From assembly GCA_024711345.1 (NCBI GenBank), contig JANJTA010000032.1, positions 186,001 to 250,000 on the forward strand: 64,000 bases of DNA, in the 5' to 3' direction. The notes under the pieces are model-generated. The model saw only the letters and a program-made list of their open reading frames with translations, was not told the DNA's origin and did no database searches. This DNA is from Rhodanobacter sp. Lineage in GTDB: Bacteria; Pseudomonadota; Gammaproteobacteria; Xanthomonadales; Rhodanobacteraceae. Positions 18,596-28,352 of this stretch are shown one piece after another; position 1 is the first letter of the stretch; every line of letters starts with the position of its first letter. Both the position numbers and the translations under genes were made by a program.

Positions 18596-18622
18596 TTAGC
18601 ACTCGGGTGCTTGGAGTGCTAA
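18596..18622. promoter_or_regulatory. perfect CIRCE operator (HrcA-binding) in the rpoH leader
   Basis: TTAGCACTC - 9 bases (GGGTGCTTG) - GAGTGCTAA, an exact match to the CIRCE consensus on both arms. It is centred about 43 bases upstream of the rpoH start codon and downstream of the predicted transcription start. HrcA binds CIRCE to repress groESL and dnaK-type operons until heat inactivates HrcA. Confidence 0.93.
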
Positions 18623-18646
18623 AGCACGGGGTTGGTTCCGTGCTTT
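18621..18646. promoter_or_regulatory. second inverted repeat abutting CIRCE
   Basis: AAAGCACGG - 8 bases - CCGTGCTTT, a perfect 9-base inverted repeat sharing its first two bases with the CIRCE element and lying between it and the rpoH -10. In RNA it forms a stable 5'-leader hairpin. It could be a second repressor half-site pair or a stabilising or regulatory stem; nothing known is assigned. Confidence 0.6.
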
Positions 18647-18657
18647 TAATGAACCGA

Positions 18658-18686
18658 ATAGTACAGATATCCCCTGCCCTTGTCCA
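18658..18686 (-). promoter_or_regulatory. sigma-70-type rpoH promoter
   Basis: On the minus strand TGGACA (18686-18681), a 17-base spacer and TACTAT (18663-18658) form a strong sigma-70 promoter. Start of transcription is expected near 18651. That gives a leader of about 85 bases containing the two inverted repeats and the ribosome site. It sits directly after the ung stop (18727). Confidence 0.7.
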
Positions 18687-18726
18687 GCACCCCGTCCGGT
18701 TCGACGTGAGGCTGATCGGGCGGCGT

Positions 18727-19449
18727 TCAAGCGGGCGTGAACTGGCCCTGCAAGGCGGCGCGCGGCGGCAACGACCAGTCAAGCGGCGCGTGGCCGTGCG
18801 CTTCCAGGTAGCGGTTGGCGGCGGAGAAATGCCCGCAGCCAAGGAAGCCGCGGTGGGCCGACAGCGGCGAGGGATGCACACTCTTCAGCACGCCGTGGCG
18901 ACGGGTGTCGATCAACTGGCCCTTGCGCTGGGCGTAGCTGCCCCAGAGCATGAACACCAGGCCGTCGCGCTCGCGGTTGAGCGCATCGATGGCCGCATCG
19001 GTGAAGCCTTCCCAGCCCTTGCCCTGATGCGAGCCGGCGCGGCCCTCTTCCACCGTCAGCACGCTGTTGAGCAGCAGCACGCCGCGGTCGGCCCACGGCG
19101 TGAGGCAGCCGTGGTCGGGGCGCGGGATGCCGAGGTCGCGCTCGATCTCCTTGAAGATGTTCTCCAGCGACGGCGGCACCCGCACGCCGGGGCGCACCGA
19201 GAAGCACAGGCCGTGCGCCTGGCCCGGGCCGTGGTACGGGTCCTGGCCGAGGATCACCACCCGCACCGCCTCGAACGGGGTATGCGCGAACGCGGCGAAG
19301 ATCTCCGGGCCGGGCGGGTAGATGCGCTTGCCGGCCTGCTTCTCCGCGCGCAGGAACGCGGCCAGCGCCTGCATCTCCGGGCGCAAGAGGTAGTCGCCGA
19401 TGCGCGCCTTCCACGACGGTTCCAGCCGGATCTGCGCCGCGTCGTTCAT
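18727..19449 (-). CDS. ung: uracil-DNA glycosylase
   Basis: 240 residues, family 1 UDG, removing uracil from DNA for base-excision repair. Motif [19 protein letters not shown] has the catalytic aspartate. [18 protein letters not shown] and motif [12 protein letters not shown] (catalytic histidine and minor-groove loop) are all present. Its ATG overlaps the stop of the upstream response-regulator gene (ATGA), so the two are probably co-translated. It sits between ftsEX and rpoH, an unusual insertion into that conserved row. Confidence 0.96.
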   Translation of the reverse strand: MNDAAQIRLEPSWKARIGDYLLRPEMQALAAFLRAEKQAGKRIYPPGPEIFAAFAHTPFEAVRVVILGQDPYHGPGQAHGLCFSVRPGVRVPPSLENIFKEIERDLGIPRPDHGCLTPWADRGVLLLNSVLTVEEGRAGSHQGKGWEGFTDAAIDALNRERDGLVFMLWGSYAQRKGQLIDTRRHGVLKSVHPSPLSAHRGFLGCGHFSAANRYLEAHGHAPLDWSLPPRAALQGQFTPA

Positions 19450-20288
19450 GCCTCGGCGGCGTGGTCGCGCAGATGCCTGGCCACGCGCAGCTGGAACAGC
19501 AGCTTGGTCACCAGCAGTTTTTCCTCGACCGGCTTCTCGACCAGGTCGTTGGCGCCGGCCTTGATCAGCGCGGCCTGATTGGCCGGGTTCTCGTCGCCGG
19601 TCATCACCAGCACCGGCAAGCGGCCCTTGCCGTAGCCGAATTCGCCGCGGACGTGCTTGAGCAGGTCGCCGCCGGTCAGCTCGCCCTTCAGGCTGACGTC
19701 GGTGAGCACCACGTCGGCGCCCACCTCGCCCTGCACCTTCGAGGTTTCCAGCAGGGCCAGAGCGTCCTCCACGCTGACCACGTGGCGTACGGTCAGACCG
19801 ATCTTCTCCAGCATGCGGCGGGTGGCCAGCGCCACCACGCGGCTGTCCTCGACGTACAGCACCACGCCCTCGGCGGTGTCGTCCGGCCGCACGTAGCCGC
19901 GGATGAACTCGGCCAGCGCCTGGAAGCCCAGCGCCTTGTCGAAGTAGTCGGTGACGTGCTCGCCCAGCGAGCGGCGATGCAGCCGGTCCTCGACGTCGCC
20001 GGACACCACCACGATCGGCACGTAGGCCTGCGGCGCCGACTCGCGCACGAAGCGCGCCAGCTCCAGCCCGTCCATGTCGGGCAGGCGCAAGGCGATGGTG
20101 ATGAAGTCGAACACGCCCTCGCCGAGCACCTGTTGCGCCTCGGCGCCGCTGCCGCAGCCGACCACCTCGACGCCGGGCAGCTCGGCCTGCAGCACGCGGG
20201 TGATCAACTGGCGCACCACGCGCGAACCGTCGACCACCAGCACCCGCGGCGCCTCGGTCAGCAGACGGCTGCTGATATTCGTACTCAT
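19446..20288 (-). CDS. tandem-receiver response regulator, first receiver degenerate
   Basis: 280 residues made of two REC domains (about 14-130 and 143-270) with no DNA-binding or enzymatic output. In the first, the acidic pair reads VVDGS rather than VVDDS and the phospho-acceptor position is alanine ([13 protein letters not shown]), though the later S/T and K ([13 protein letters not shown]) are kept. The second has the full set: [25 protein letters not shown]. So only the second domain should be phosphorylated; the first is probably a pseudo-receiver used for binding. No kinase gene is adjacent. Its end overlaps ung. Confidence 0.85.
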   Translation of the reverse strand: MSTNISSRLLTEAPRVLVVDGSRVVRQLITRVLQAELPGVEVVGCGSGAEAQQVLGEGVFDFITIALRLPDMDGLELARFVRESAPQAYVPIVVVSGDVEDRLHRRSLGEHVTDYFDKALGFQALAEFIRGYVRPDDTAEGVVLYVEDSRVVALATRRMLEKIGLTVRHVVSVEDALALLETSKVQGEVGADVVLTDVSLKGELTGGDLLKHVRGEFGYGKGRLPVLVMTGDENPANQAALIKAGANDLVEKPVEEKLLVTKLLFQLRVARHLRDHAAEA

Positions 20289-20428
20289 GCCCTAGCTCAC
20301 CCACCCGAACCGTGGCTGTCCCTCGCCGATGAACCCGCGGGCGCAACCGCTGCCCCCGCCGCAACCGGAGATAGTGCACCGGATCCGGCATCGACCGCTG
20401 CGATTCAGGTCACTCCGGCGCAAGTGCA

Positions 20429-21409
20429 TCATGCCGCCTTGCGCAGTTGCCACGCACTGACCAGCCGCGCGCCCAGCCAGCCCAGCGCCGCCGCGACCAG
20501 CGGCACCGCCAGCAGCAGCCATGGCGGCAGGCCGCCGATCTGCAGCTTGCCGTCATAGGCCTGGCTCAGCTGCGCCACCGGCGCGGCCAGCGCCAGCTCG
20601 ATCGCCACCGCCAGCAGCGCCGCCAGGATGCCGCTGAACAGGCCGTACCAGATCCCCGCATACAGATAGGGCCGGCGCACGAACGCGCCGCCGGCGCCGA
20701 CCAGCAGCAGCACGCCGATCTCCTCGCTGCGGCTGGCGATGTCCACCCGCACCGTGTTGCCGACCACCAGCAGCGCCGCCAGCGCCAGCAGCGAAGCCAG
20801 CACCAGCACCACGCGATTGCCCACGCCGAGCAAGGCGTCCAGCCGCTGCCGCCAGCTGCCGCTGTCCTGCACCAGGTCGACGCTGCGCAGCGTGCGCACG
20901 TCGGCCACCAGCCGTTCCAGCGCCTGCGCGCTCACGCCCGCCCGCGGCTGCAGCTGCAACACGTACGGCAGCGGGTTGTCGTCCAGCGCGTCGAGGGCGC
21001 CGGAGAAGCCTTGCATGTGCGCCAGCTCGTCCAGGCCCTGTTGCGGCGTCTTCACCGTCACCGTGGCCACTTCGGGGCGATCACCGAGTTGCCTGGCAAG
21101 CAATTGCGCCTGCGGTGCGGTCTGGTCCGGCTGCAGGAACACGCTGATCGTCTGGCTCCGGCCCAGCGCATGGCCGAGCTGCTGCACGTTGCCCAGCAGC
21201 AGATAGAACGCCAGCGGCAATGCCAGCGCCAGGCCCATCACCGCGATCGTGAGCAGGCTGCCGAACGGGCGCGCGGCGAGCCGGCGCAGGCTCGATCCCG
21301 CGCTCCAGCGATGGTGTTCCCACCAGTTGCCGATGCGGTTGCCGCGGCTGTGGGCGTTGCGGGCGGACGCATCCGCCGGCGCGTGCAGGGATTGCGACGA
21401 GGCGTTCAC
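20429..21409 (-). CDS. ftsX: cell division protein FtsX
   Basis: 326 residues with four membrane segments: one near 55-80 (LLTIAVMGLALALPLAFYLLL) and three near the C-terminus. Between TM1 and TM2 lies the periplasmic loop that, in the family, contacts EnvC. The start is GTG at 21409, with AGGAGG four bases upstream, overlapping the ftsE stop (GTGA). With FtsE it forms the ABC-type complex that activates septal amidases through EnvC-like proteins, and an EnvC-like gene is in this window. Confidence 0.92.
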   Translation of the reverse strand: MNASSQSLHAPADASARNAHSRGNRIGNWWEHHRWSAGSSLRRLAARPFGSLLTIAVMGLALALPLAFYLLLGNVQQLGHALGRSQTISVFLQPDQTAPQAQLLARQLGDRPEVATVTVKTPQQGLDELAHMQGFSGALDALDDNPLPYVLQLQPRAGVSAQALERLVADVRTLRSVDLVQDSGSWRQRLDALLGVGNRVVLVLASLLALAALLVVGNTVRVDIASRSEEIGVLLLVGAGGAFVRRPYLYAGIWYGLFSGILAALLAVAIELALAAPVAQLSQAYDGKLQIGGLPPWLLLAVPLVAAALGWLGARLVSAWQLRKAA

Positions 21410-22083
21410 AGCACCTCCTGCGCGGCCAGGTCGGCGACCAGGCGGCCGTGGTCGAGCACGATCACCCGCCGCTTCATGCGCTTGATCAGCGGCAGGTCGT
21501 GACTGGCGATCAGCACGGTGGTGCCGAGCTGCTGGAACTCGCCGAACAGGCCCATGATCTCCACCGCCAGCTGTGGGTCGAGGTTGCCGGTGGGCTCGTC
21601 GGCGATCAGCAGCGCCGGCCGCGCCACGATCGCGCGGGCGATGCCCACGCGCTGCTGCTCGCCCGCAGACAGCGTGACCGGCAGCTGCCGCTCGTAGGCG
21701 AGCAGGCCGACCTTCTCCAGCGCCGCGCGCACGCGGCGGGCGCGCTCGGCGCGGGCGATGCCGCCGATCACCAGCGGCAGCTCGACGTTGGCGAACACGC
21801 TGCGGTCGAGCAGCAGGCGATGATCCTGGAACACCATGCCGAGCTGCCGGCGCCACTTCGGGATGCCGCTGTGGCGGATCTTCGCCAGGCTCCTGCCGTC
21901 CACGCTGATCACGCCGTGCGAGGGCCGCTCGATCAGCCCCAGCAGCTTGAGCAGCGTGCTCTTGCCGGCGCCGGAGTGCCCGGTGACGAACGCCATCTCG
22001 CCGCTGGGCACCTCGAACGAAAGCTGCGAGAGCGCCTCATGACCGCCTTCGTAGCGTTTGCTGACTTGATCGAACTGGATCAC
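21406..22083 (-). CDS. ftsE: cell division ATP-binding protein FtsE
   Basis: 225-residue ABC ATPase. It shows the FtsE-typical MAFVTGHSGAGKSTLLKLL Walker A near residue 33, Q-loop VFQDHRLL, signature LSAGEQQRVGIARA (S-A-G-E rather than LSGGQ), Walker B LLIADEPTGNLD and switch histidine IASHDL. The start is GTG at 22083 (GTG ATC CAG TTC), which matches the FtsE N-terminus. It is translationally coupled to ftsX. Upstream is rhlB on the same strand across a 113-base gap. Confidence 0.95.
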   Translation of the reverse strand: MIQFDQVSKRYEGGHEALSQLSFEVPSGEMAFVTGHSGAGKSTLLKLLGLIERPSHGVISVDGRSLAKIRHSGIPKWRRQLGMVFQDHRLLLDRSVFANVELPLVIGGIARAERARRVRAALEKVGLLAYERQLPVTLSAGEQQRVGIARAIVARPALLIADEPTGNLDPQLAVEIMGLFGEFQQLGTTVLIASHDLPLIKRMKRRVIVLDHGRLVADLAAQEVL

Positions 22084-22196
22084 CGAGCGTCCCCGAGCCT
22101 GCGTGTCGTCGTATCCACGCAAGGATAAGGGAAGCCGACCGCAAGATGCGGACTTCGCCCCGCTCGTCGCGATCCGGCACGCGGCGAGCGCGGCGC

Positions 22197-23954
22197 TCAG
22201 CGCCCGGTGAACAGCCGGGTCAGGCGGCGGAACAGGCTCGGCTTCGCCGGGTGCGCGTGCTCGGCGGGCTTGCCCGGGGTCACCGCCACCTGCCGCGACG
22301 GCCGGCTGTGGCCGATGCCGGTGGACTCGGCCGCGCCGCGCTCGCGCGGCGGGCGACGCTCGCCCCGCGGCGCGCGGTTGCCCTCGGCGACCGCCGGCTG
22401 GCGGCCGGTGGTCTCGACGCCGTCGGTCGGCGCGCCTTCGCGACGACGGTTGCGACCGCCGCGCCGACGCCGCGGCTTGCGCGCGCCCTCGATGGCCGGG
22501 TTGTCGCCCGTGGCCGGCACTGCCTCGCTCCGCGGCTCGGCGGCGGCCGCGGCGGGCGGCGGTTCGTTCGCGCCGACGGCGTGGCCGTCGGCCGCCACCG
22601 GCTTGCGTTCGCGCGGCGGGCGCGCGGCGCCACGACCGCCGGCATGGCGCTCGCTGCCGCGGCCCGGGCCACCGCTGCGACGCGGCTTCTCGCCCGGCCG
22701 CGGCGCCACCACGTCGCCGAACGCGGCGCTGTCGGCGGCGGCGTTGGCGGCGAACTCGGCGTCGATCGCATGCGGCTTCGGCATCACCAGCAATTCCGGC
22801 TCCATCGCGGCCACCGGGATGCTCTGACCGATGTAGGTCTCGATGTCCGGCAGGCTCATCGCGTACAGGTCGCAAGCGAAGCTGATCGCGTCGCCCTCGG
22901 CGCCCAGGCGCGCGGTGCGGCCGATGCGGTGCACGTAGTCCTCGGCCTCGTGCGGCAGGTCGTAGTTGAACACGTGGCTGACATGCGGAATGTGCAGGCC
23001 GCGCGCGGCCACGTCGGTGGCCACCAGGATGTCCAGCTGACCATCCTGGAAGCGCTGCAGCAGCTTCTGCCGCTTCAGCTGCGGCACGTCGCCGGAGATC
23101 GCGCCGACCCGGCAACCGTGGCGCTTGACCCGCTCGGTGACGCGCTCGGCGGCGGCCTTGGTATTGACGAAGATGATGCTGCGGCTGGGCTGGTGGCGAT
23201 CGATCAGGTTCAGCAGCAGCGGCATCTTCTCTTCCTTGGCCGGGAAGTAGACCAGCTGGCGCACCTTGTCGGCGGTGACGTGATCGCTTTCCACCACCAG
23301 CTTCTCGGCCTCGTGCATGTGCTCGTAGGCCAGCTCCAGCACGCGGTGGCTCAGCGTGGCGGAGAACAGCAGCACCTGGCGCTGCTCGCGCGGCGGCAGC
23401 TTGCGGAAGATGAAGCGCACGTCCTTGATGAAGCCGAGGTCGAACATGCGGTCGGCCTCGTCGATCACCATCACCTCGACGCTGTTGAGGCTGAACACGC
23501 CCTGCTTGTGGTAGTCGAGCAGACGGCCGGGGGTGGCGATGATGATGTCGCAGCCGTCCTTCAGCTGCTGGCGCTGCTTGTCGTAGTCGACGCCGCCGTA
23601 GATCAGCGCGGTCTTCAGGCCGGTGTGGCGGCCGATCGCCTGGGCGTCCTTGTCGATCTGGATGGCCAGTTCGCGGGTGGGCGCGATCACCAGTGCGCGC
23701 GGGTCGCTGTCCTTGCGGTCGGCCACCGCCGGGGTGGTCAGCAGGCGGTTCATCAGCGCGACCAGGAAGGCGCAGGTCTTGCCGGTGCCGGTCTGCGCCT
23801 GGCCGGCGACGTCGCGCCCGGCCAGCGCCGGCGGCAGGGTCATTTCCTGGATCGGCGTGCAGCGGGTGAAACCGCTGTCGTCCAGGCCTTGCTGCAGCAG
23901 CGGATGAAGATCGAAATTGGCGAAGAAAGTATCGGTGAGTACGGTTTGTGACAT
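22197..23954 (-). CDS. rhlB: ATP-dependent RNA helicase RhlB (DEAD-box)
   Basis: 585 residues. The full DEAD-box set is present: Q-motif [70 protein letters not shown] and HRIGRTAR. The core ends near residue 395. The remaining 190 residues are a low-complexity R/G/P/A-rich tail with many arginine-rich patches ([14 protein letters not shown]), longer than the E. coli protein (about 420 in total). In E. coli RhlB is part of the RNA degradosome. It is divergent from trxA-rho, a conserved arrangement. The tail suggests RNA binding or condensate formation (inference). Confidence 0.92.
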   Translation of the reverse strand: MSQTVLTDTFFANFDLHPLLQQGLDDSGFTRCTPIQEMTLPPALAGRDVAGQAQTGTGKTCAFLVALMNRLLTTPAVADRKDSDPRALVIAPTRELAIQIDKDAQAIGRHTGLKTALIYGGVDYDKQRQQLKDGCDIIIATPGRLLDYHKQGVFSLNSVEVMVIDEADRMFDLGFIKDVRFIFRKLPPREQRQVLLFSATLSHRVLELAYEHMHEAEKLVVESDHVTADKVRQLVYFPAKEEKMPLLLNLIDRHQPSRSIIFVNTKAAAERVTERVKRHGCRVGAISGDVPQLKRQKLLQRFQDGQLDILVATDVAARGLHIPHVSHVFNYDLPHEAEDYVHRIGRTARLGAEGDAISFACDLYAMSLPDIETYIGQSIPVAAMEPELLVMPKPHAIDAEFAANAAADSAAFGDVVAPRPGEKPRRSGGPGRGSERHAGGRGAARPPRERKPVAADGHAVGANEPPPAAAAAEPRSEAVPATGDNPAIEGARKPRRRRGGRNRRREGAPTDGVETTGRQPAVAEGNRAPRGERRPPRERGAAESTGIGHSRPSRQVAVTPGKPAEHAHPAKPSLFRRLTRLFTGR

Positions 23955-24129
23955 ATGCGGATGGTTGACCTTGCCTGAGGGCGGCGTGATGCGCTGCACC
24001 TGTTTCAGCGGCCAACGTTCGGCGCGAAACGATGCAGGACGGGATGCGCGATGCGCGGCGAAGCGCTCAATCTCGGGGTCGGCAAGGTCGCGCCGCGGCG
24101 TGCGACGCCGGATTTGACGGCGGTCCGAC

Positions 24130-24179
24130 GGGCGGCTGTGCAAGCCGCCCTTGAATCGTGCCCGGAGTTGCGCTGGAAT
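24130..24179 (+). promoter_or_regulatory. hairpin and candidate trxA promoter in the rhlB/trxA divergent gap
   Basis: An 8-base stem GGGCGGCT / AGCCGCCC (24130-24150) is followed at once by TTGAAT (24151-24156), a 17-base spacer and TGGAAT (24174-24179). The promoter is plausible but its -10 is weak. Nothing else recognisable is seen in the 381 bases between rhlB and trxA. Confidence 0.3.
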
Positions 24180-24335
24180 GAGAACTCGCCGCCCTCTTCC
24201 TGCCCAACCCGCGCTTCGTGGGCGCCTGAGTGTAGCCGATGGCGGCCCTGCCCGTCGCCACTCCTTGTGTTTCGGCTCCGGCCACCCCATTGTTTTCCAC
24301 CTGCCAGTTCTGGCCCCCAGCCACGGAGATCCCCG

Positions 24336-24662
24336 GTGAGCGACCTGATTACCCATGTGAACGACGATGCCTTCGAACAGCAGGTGCTGAAGTCCGAAAC
24401 CCCGGTGCTGCTGGATTTCTGGGCGGAGTGGTGCGGCCCGTGCAAGGCCATCGCGCCGATGCTGGACGAGCTGGCCCAACAGTACGAAGGCAAGCTGCGC
24501 GTGGTGAAGGTGAACATCGACCAGAACCAGCAGACCCCGCGCGCCTACGGCGTGCGCGGCATCCCGACCCTGATGGTGTTCAAGAACGGCAAGGTCGAAG
24601 CCACCCAGATCGGCGCCGTCAGCAAGGGCCAGCTGACCCAGATGATCGACAAGGCCATCTGA
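24336..24662 (+). CDS. trxA: thioredoxin TrxA
   Basis: 108 residues, the canonical length, with the active site WAEWCGPCK (Cys33/Cys36), [10 protein letters not shown] and the cis-proline [12 protein letters not shown]. It is a general cytoplasmic disulfide reductase that also serves ribonucleotide reductases, including class II enzymes such as the NrdJ encoded in this window. The start is GTG at 24336 with GGAG seven bases upstream; the in-frame extension upstream has no ribosome site. It is followed by rho, as in E. coli. Confidence 0.96.
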   Translation: MSDLITHVNDDAFEQQVLKSETPVLLDFWAEWCGPCKAIAPMLDELAQQYEGKLRVVKVNIDQNQQTPRAYGVRGIPTLMVFKNGKVEATQIGAVSKGQLTQMIDKAI

Positions 24663-24850
24663 TCCACCCGTTGCAAACCCGCTGTCCGCCGCCGCGCCGG
24701 CTTCGTCCGGCCGGTGTGCCAGGCTTTACGCCAGCACGCGGCGGGTGCTAGATTCCATCGCGTCCGTCGGGACAGTCCTGTCCCCTTGCGCCTGCCGCGC
24801 GACGCACACCCTCCCTCCTGCAATTCAACGGCGCCCCGCGAGGATTGCCC

Positions 24851-26650
24851 GTGTCCGATACCGAAAACCGAACCCCGAACGACGCTCCGGGCGCCGACGC
24901 CGGCCCGATCGCCGAAAACAAGCCCGAACCACGTCCCCGCGCGCCGCGCCGCACGGCCGCCGCCGCTGCGGCAGCGAACGCCGAGAAAGCGGCAGTGGCT
25001 GCCAGGCCCGCCGCGCCAGCGCCCGTTCCGGCGCCGGCAGCGCCCGCGCCAGTACCGGCCAGCCTGCCGCCCGCGCCGGCGGAACCGCCGGCCGCACGCG
25101 CCGCGCAGGAGCCACGTGAGCCCACCGCCCAGCCTGTCCAGAATTATGACCAGTCGGCCGGCCAGAATCCCGGTCAGCCGCAGAATCCGAATCAGGGCCA
25201 GGGTCAGAACCCCAATGGCGGCCAGAACAACGGCGGCCGCGAGGGTCGCGAAGGCCGCGGCCGGCGCCGGCGCAACGAACGCGGCGGCAACCCGAACCAG
25301 CAGCAGGGCCGCCCGCAGCACCCGCGGCCGAATCCGAACGGCCTGCCGGTGGACGACGACAACGCCGACCCGGGCAGCAACGACCGGGTGATCAACCTCA
25401 CCGAGCTCAAGCGCATGAAGGCGCCGCAGCTGCTGGAGTTCGCCGAATCGCTGGGCGTGCATGAAGGCGTCGCCCGCGCGCGCAAGCAGGACGTGATCTT
25501 CAACGTGCTCAAGGCGCACGCCCGCTCCGGCGGCGGCATCTGGGCCGAGGGCGTGCTGGAAATCCTGCAGGACGGCTTCGGCTTCCTGCGCTCGGCCGAC
25601 GAGAGCTACCTGGCCGGCCCCGATGACATCTACGTCAGCCCCAGCCAGATCCGCCGCTTCAACCTGCGCACCGGCGACTACATCACCGGCCGCGTGCGCC
25701 ATCCGAAGGAAGGCGAGCGCTACTTCGCCATGCTGCGCGTCGACGACATCAACGGCGATCCGCCGGAAGCGTCGAAGAACAAGATGCTGTTCGAGAACCT
25801 CACCCCGCTGTTCCCGCGCAAGGCGTACAAGCTGGAGCGCGGCAACGGGTCGAGCGAGGACATCACCGGCCGCATCCTCGATTTGATCGCGCCGATCGGC
25901 AAGGGCCAGCGTGGCCTGATCGTCTCGCAGCCGAAGTCGGGCAAGACGATGATGCTGCAGAACGTCGCCCAGGCGATCACCTACAACCACCCCGAAGCGC
26001 ATCTGATCATGCTGCTGATCGACGAGCGCCCGGAGGAGGTGACCGAGATCGCCCGCACCGTGCGCGCCGAGGTGATCAGCTCGACCTTCGACGAGCCGGC
26101 GGTGCGCCACGTGCAGGTCGCCGAGATGGTGATCGAGCGCGCCAAGCGCCTGGTCGAGCACAAGAAGGACGTGGTGATCCTGCTCGACTCGATCACCCGC
26201 CTGGCGCGTGCCTACAACACCGTGGTGCCCTCCTCCGGCAAGGTGCTCACCGGCGGCGTGGACGCCAACGCGCTGCAGCGGCCGAAGCGCTTCTTCGGCG
26301 CCGCGCGCAACGTGGAGGAAGGCGGCAGCCTGACCATCATCGCCACCGCGCTGATCGAAACTGGCTCGAAGATGGACGAGGTGATCTACGAGGAGTTCAA
26401 GGGCACCGGCAACATGGAAGTGCACCTGTCCCGGCGCATCTCCGAGAAGCGCGTCTACCCGGCGATCGACATCAACCGCTCCGGCACCCGCCGCGAGGAC
26501 CTGCTGATCGACCCGGACATGCTGGCCAAGATCTGGATCCTGCGCAAACTGCTGCACCCGATGGACGAGCTGGCCGCGATGGAGTTCATGCTCGACAAGA
26601 TGAAGAACACCAAGTCCAACGACGAGTTCTTCAATTCGATGAAGCGCTGA
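24851..26650 (+). CDS. rho: transcription termination factor Rho with long disordered N-terminal extension
   Basis: 599 residues against about 420 in E. coli. The canonical protein begins at residue 181 ([19 protein letters not shown]). RNA-binding [11 protein letters not shown] follows, then Walker [34 protein letters not shown] (Walker B region) and the R-loop/Q-loop [13 protein letters not shown]. Residues 1-180 are low complexity: first A/P-rich, then N/Q/G-rich ([16 protein letters not shown]), then arginine-rich ([10 protein letters not shown]). The start GTG at 24851 has GAGG seven bases upstream; a TTG six bases earlier is too close. The terminator behind it carries rho's own stop signal. 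Confidence 0.96.
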   Translation: MSDTENRTPNDAPGADAGPIAENKPEPRPRAPRRTAAAAAAANAEKAAVAARPAAPAPVPAPAAPAPVPASLPPAPAEPPAARAAQEPREPTAQPVQNYDQSAGQNPGQPQNPNQGQGQNPNGGQNNGGREGREGRGRRRRNERGGNPNQQQGRPQHPRPNPNGLPVDDDNADPGSNDRVINLTELKRMKAPQLLEFAESLGVHEGVARARKQDVIFNVLKAHARSGGGIWAEGVLEILQDGFGFLRSADESYLAGPDDIYVSPSQIRRFNLRTGDYITGRVRHPKEGERYFAMLRVDDINGDPPEASKNKMLFENLTPLFPRKAYKLERGNGSSEDITGRILDLIAPIGKGQRGLIVSQPKSGKTMMLQNVAQAITYNHPEAHLIMLLIDERPEEVTEIARTVRAEVISSTFDEPAVRHVQVAEMVIERAKRLVEHKKDVVILLDSITRLARAYNTVVPSSGKVLTGGVDANALQRPKRFFGAARNVEEGGSLTIIATALIETGSKMDEVIYEEFKGTGNMEVHLSRRISEKRVYPAIDINRSGTRREDLLIDPDMLAKIWILRKLLHPMDELAAMEFMLDKMKNTKSNDEFFNSMKR

Positions 26651-26680
26651 GACGCGGGAATCAAGGAAGCGCAAGTGACG

Positions 26681-26710
26681 AAACGGCGGCCGCGGGCCGC
26701 CGTTTCCTTT
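26681..26710 (+). terminator. intrinsic terminator after rho
   Basis: An 11-base perfect stem AAACGGCGGCC / GGCCGCCGTTT with loop GCG, followed by CCTTTC. It lies 30 bases after the rho stop. Confidence 0.8.
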
Positions 26711-26849
26711 CAGGGAGCCGCCTGACCCAGCTCAAGGCGGCACCCGTGCGATGCTGCTCCAATGCAGCTCCGACCCCGCATTCCACGACCCCCTTTTCGT
26801 CGCCTTGCGCCGCCCCCATAGTGTCGGCTCCTCCAGCGAGGCTTCGCCC

Positions 26850-28217
26850 GTGTCCATACCCAGTGCCGTCAGGAGCACCCCAATCGCCGGTCGCCAGCAG
26901 TTGGCCGATTACCTCGCCGCCGGCGAGAAGCCGCGCGAGGCATGGCGCATCGGCACCGAGCACGAGAAGTTCGGCTTCCGTACCGACGACCTGCAGCCGC
27001 CAGCGTTCGAAGGGGAGCGCGGCATCCGCGCGCTGCTCGAAGGCATCGCCACGCGTTACGGCTGGGACATCGCGCGCGAAGGCGAGGTTCCGGTGGCGCT
27101 GTCGCGCGGCAAGGCCAACATCACGCTGGAGCCGGCCGGCCAGCTGGAACTGTCCGGCGCACCGCTGGAAACCATCCACCAGACCTGCTGCGAAGTGAAC
27201 CAGCATTTGGACGAAGTGCGCTCGGTCGCCGACGCCATGGGCCTGGGCTTCCTCGGCATGGGCTTCCAGCCGAAGTGGCGCCGCGACGAGATGCCGTGGA
27301 TGCCGAAGGGCCGCTACAAGATCATGCGCGAGTACATGCCCAAGGTGGGCTCGCTCGGCCTGGACATGATGACGCGCACCTGCACCGTGCAGGTGAACCT
27401 GGATTTCTCCAGCGAAGCGGACATGGTGAAGAAGTTCCGCGCCAGCCTCGCGCTGCAGCCGATCGCCACCGCGCTGTTCGCCGACTCGCCGTTCACCGAA
27501 GGACGTCCAAACGGCTATCTGTCGTACCGCTCGCACATCTGGACCGACACCGACCCCAATCGCACCGGCATGCTCGACTTCGTGTTCGATGCCGGCTTCG
27601 GCTACGAGCGCTACGTCGACTACATCCTCGACGTGCCGATGTACTTCAGCTACCAGGACGGCCGCTACATCGACCTGGCCGGGCAGGACTTCAAGCGTTT
27701 CCTGGCCGGCGAGCTGCCCACGCTGCCGGGTGTGCACGCCACCATGAAGGACTTCGCCGATCACCTCACCACCGCCTTCCCCGAGGTGCGCCTGAAGCAG
27801 TACCTGGAGATGCGCGGCGCCGACGGCGGCCCGTGGAACCGGCTGTGCGCGCTGCCCGCGTTCTGGGTCGGCCTGCTCTACGACCAGCAGGCGCTGGACG
27901 CGGCGTGGGATCTGGTCAAGGACTTCAGCCGCGAGGAACGCCACGCGCTGCGCGATGGCGTGCCGAAGCACGCGCTGAAGCTGCCGTTCCGCGGCGGTAC
28001 GGTGCGCGAGCTCGCCGAGGAAGCGCTGAAGATCGCCGGCCATGGTTTGCGGCGGCGAGCGCAGCTCAACCGCAACGGCGCCGACGAAAGCATCTTCCTC
28101 GAACCGCTGCTCGAGATCGTGCAGGCCAACCAGACCCCGGCCGAACGCAAGCTGGAGCTGTTCCATGGCCCGTGGCACGGCAACATCGACCCGCTCTTCC
28201 GCGAGTTCGCCTATTGA
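26850..28217 (+). CDS. gshA: glutamate-cysteine ligase (plant/proteobacterial GCS2 type)
   Basis: 455 residues. It forms gamma-glutamylcysteine, the first step of glutathione synthesis. Family marks are [12 protein letters not shown] (metal/ATP-binding glutamates), [65 protein letters not shown] and LEMRGADGG. This is the plant/alphaproteobacterial-like class, unrelated in sequence to E. coli GshA, and typical of Xanthomonadales. The start GTG at 26850 has GAGG eight bases upstream and is preferred to an in-frame ATG at 26751. Its 3' end faces pyrC across a REP-type palindrome. Confidence 0.93.
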   Translation: MSIPSAVRSTPIAGRQQLADYLAAGEKPREAWRIGTEHEKFGFRTDDLQPPAFEGERGIRALLEGIATRYGWDIAREGEVPVALSRGKANITLEPAGQLELSGAPLETIHQTCCEVNQHLDEVRSVADAMGLGFLGMGFQPKWRRDEMPWMPKGRYKIMREYMPKVGSLGLDMMTRTCTVQVNLDFSSEADMVKKFRASLALQPIATALFADSPFTEGRPNGYLSYRSHIWTDTDPNRTGMLDFVFDAGFGYERYVDYILDVPMYFSYQDGRYIDLAGQDFKRFLAGELPTLPGVHATMKDFADHLTTAFPEVRLKQYLEMRGADGGPWNRLCALPAFWVGLLYDQQALDAAWDLVKDFSREERHALRDGVPKHALKLPFRGGTVRELAEEALKIAGHGLRRRAQLNRNGADESIFLEPLLEIVQANQTPAERKLELFHGPWHGNIDPLFREFAY

Positions 28218-28239
28218 GTGAGGGCTTTGCGCCCCTCAC
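28218..28239. terminator. hairpin after gshA
   Basis: GTGAGGG / CCCCTCAC stem with a CTTTGCG loop, starting right at the gshA stop. There is no T-run. Together with the REP pair that follows it may end transcription. Confidence 0.4.
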
Positions 28240-28262
28240 CGCCCCGAGCGCATCGCCGCCCG

Positions 28263-28333
28263 CAGGAGCCCGCTCGCGGGCGATGCTCCTGCGCGGGATT
28301 CGAAAGAGCATCGCCCGCAAGCGGGCTCCTACC
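28263..28333. repeat. REP/BIME-type inverted pair, copy 1
   Basis: Two inverted copies of a REP-like unit: CAGGAGCCCGCTCGCGGGCGATGCTC (28263-28288) and its near reverse complement (28306-28333), which on the minus strand reads GTAGGAGCCCGCTTGCGGGC... They are separated by 17 bases. The GTAGGAGC...GCGGGCGATGC pattern is the kind of REP found in Pseudomonas and Xanthomonadales and moved by RAYT transposases. It sits between the convergent ends of gshA and pyrC. A related pair is at 59540-59629. Confidence 0.85.
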
Positions 28334-28352
28334 AAGGGCGAAGGCGCGCGGC

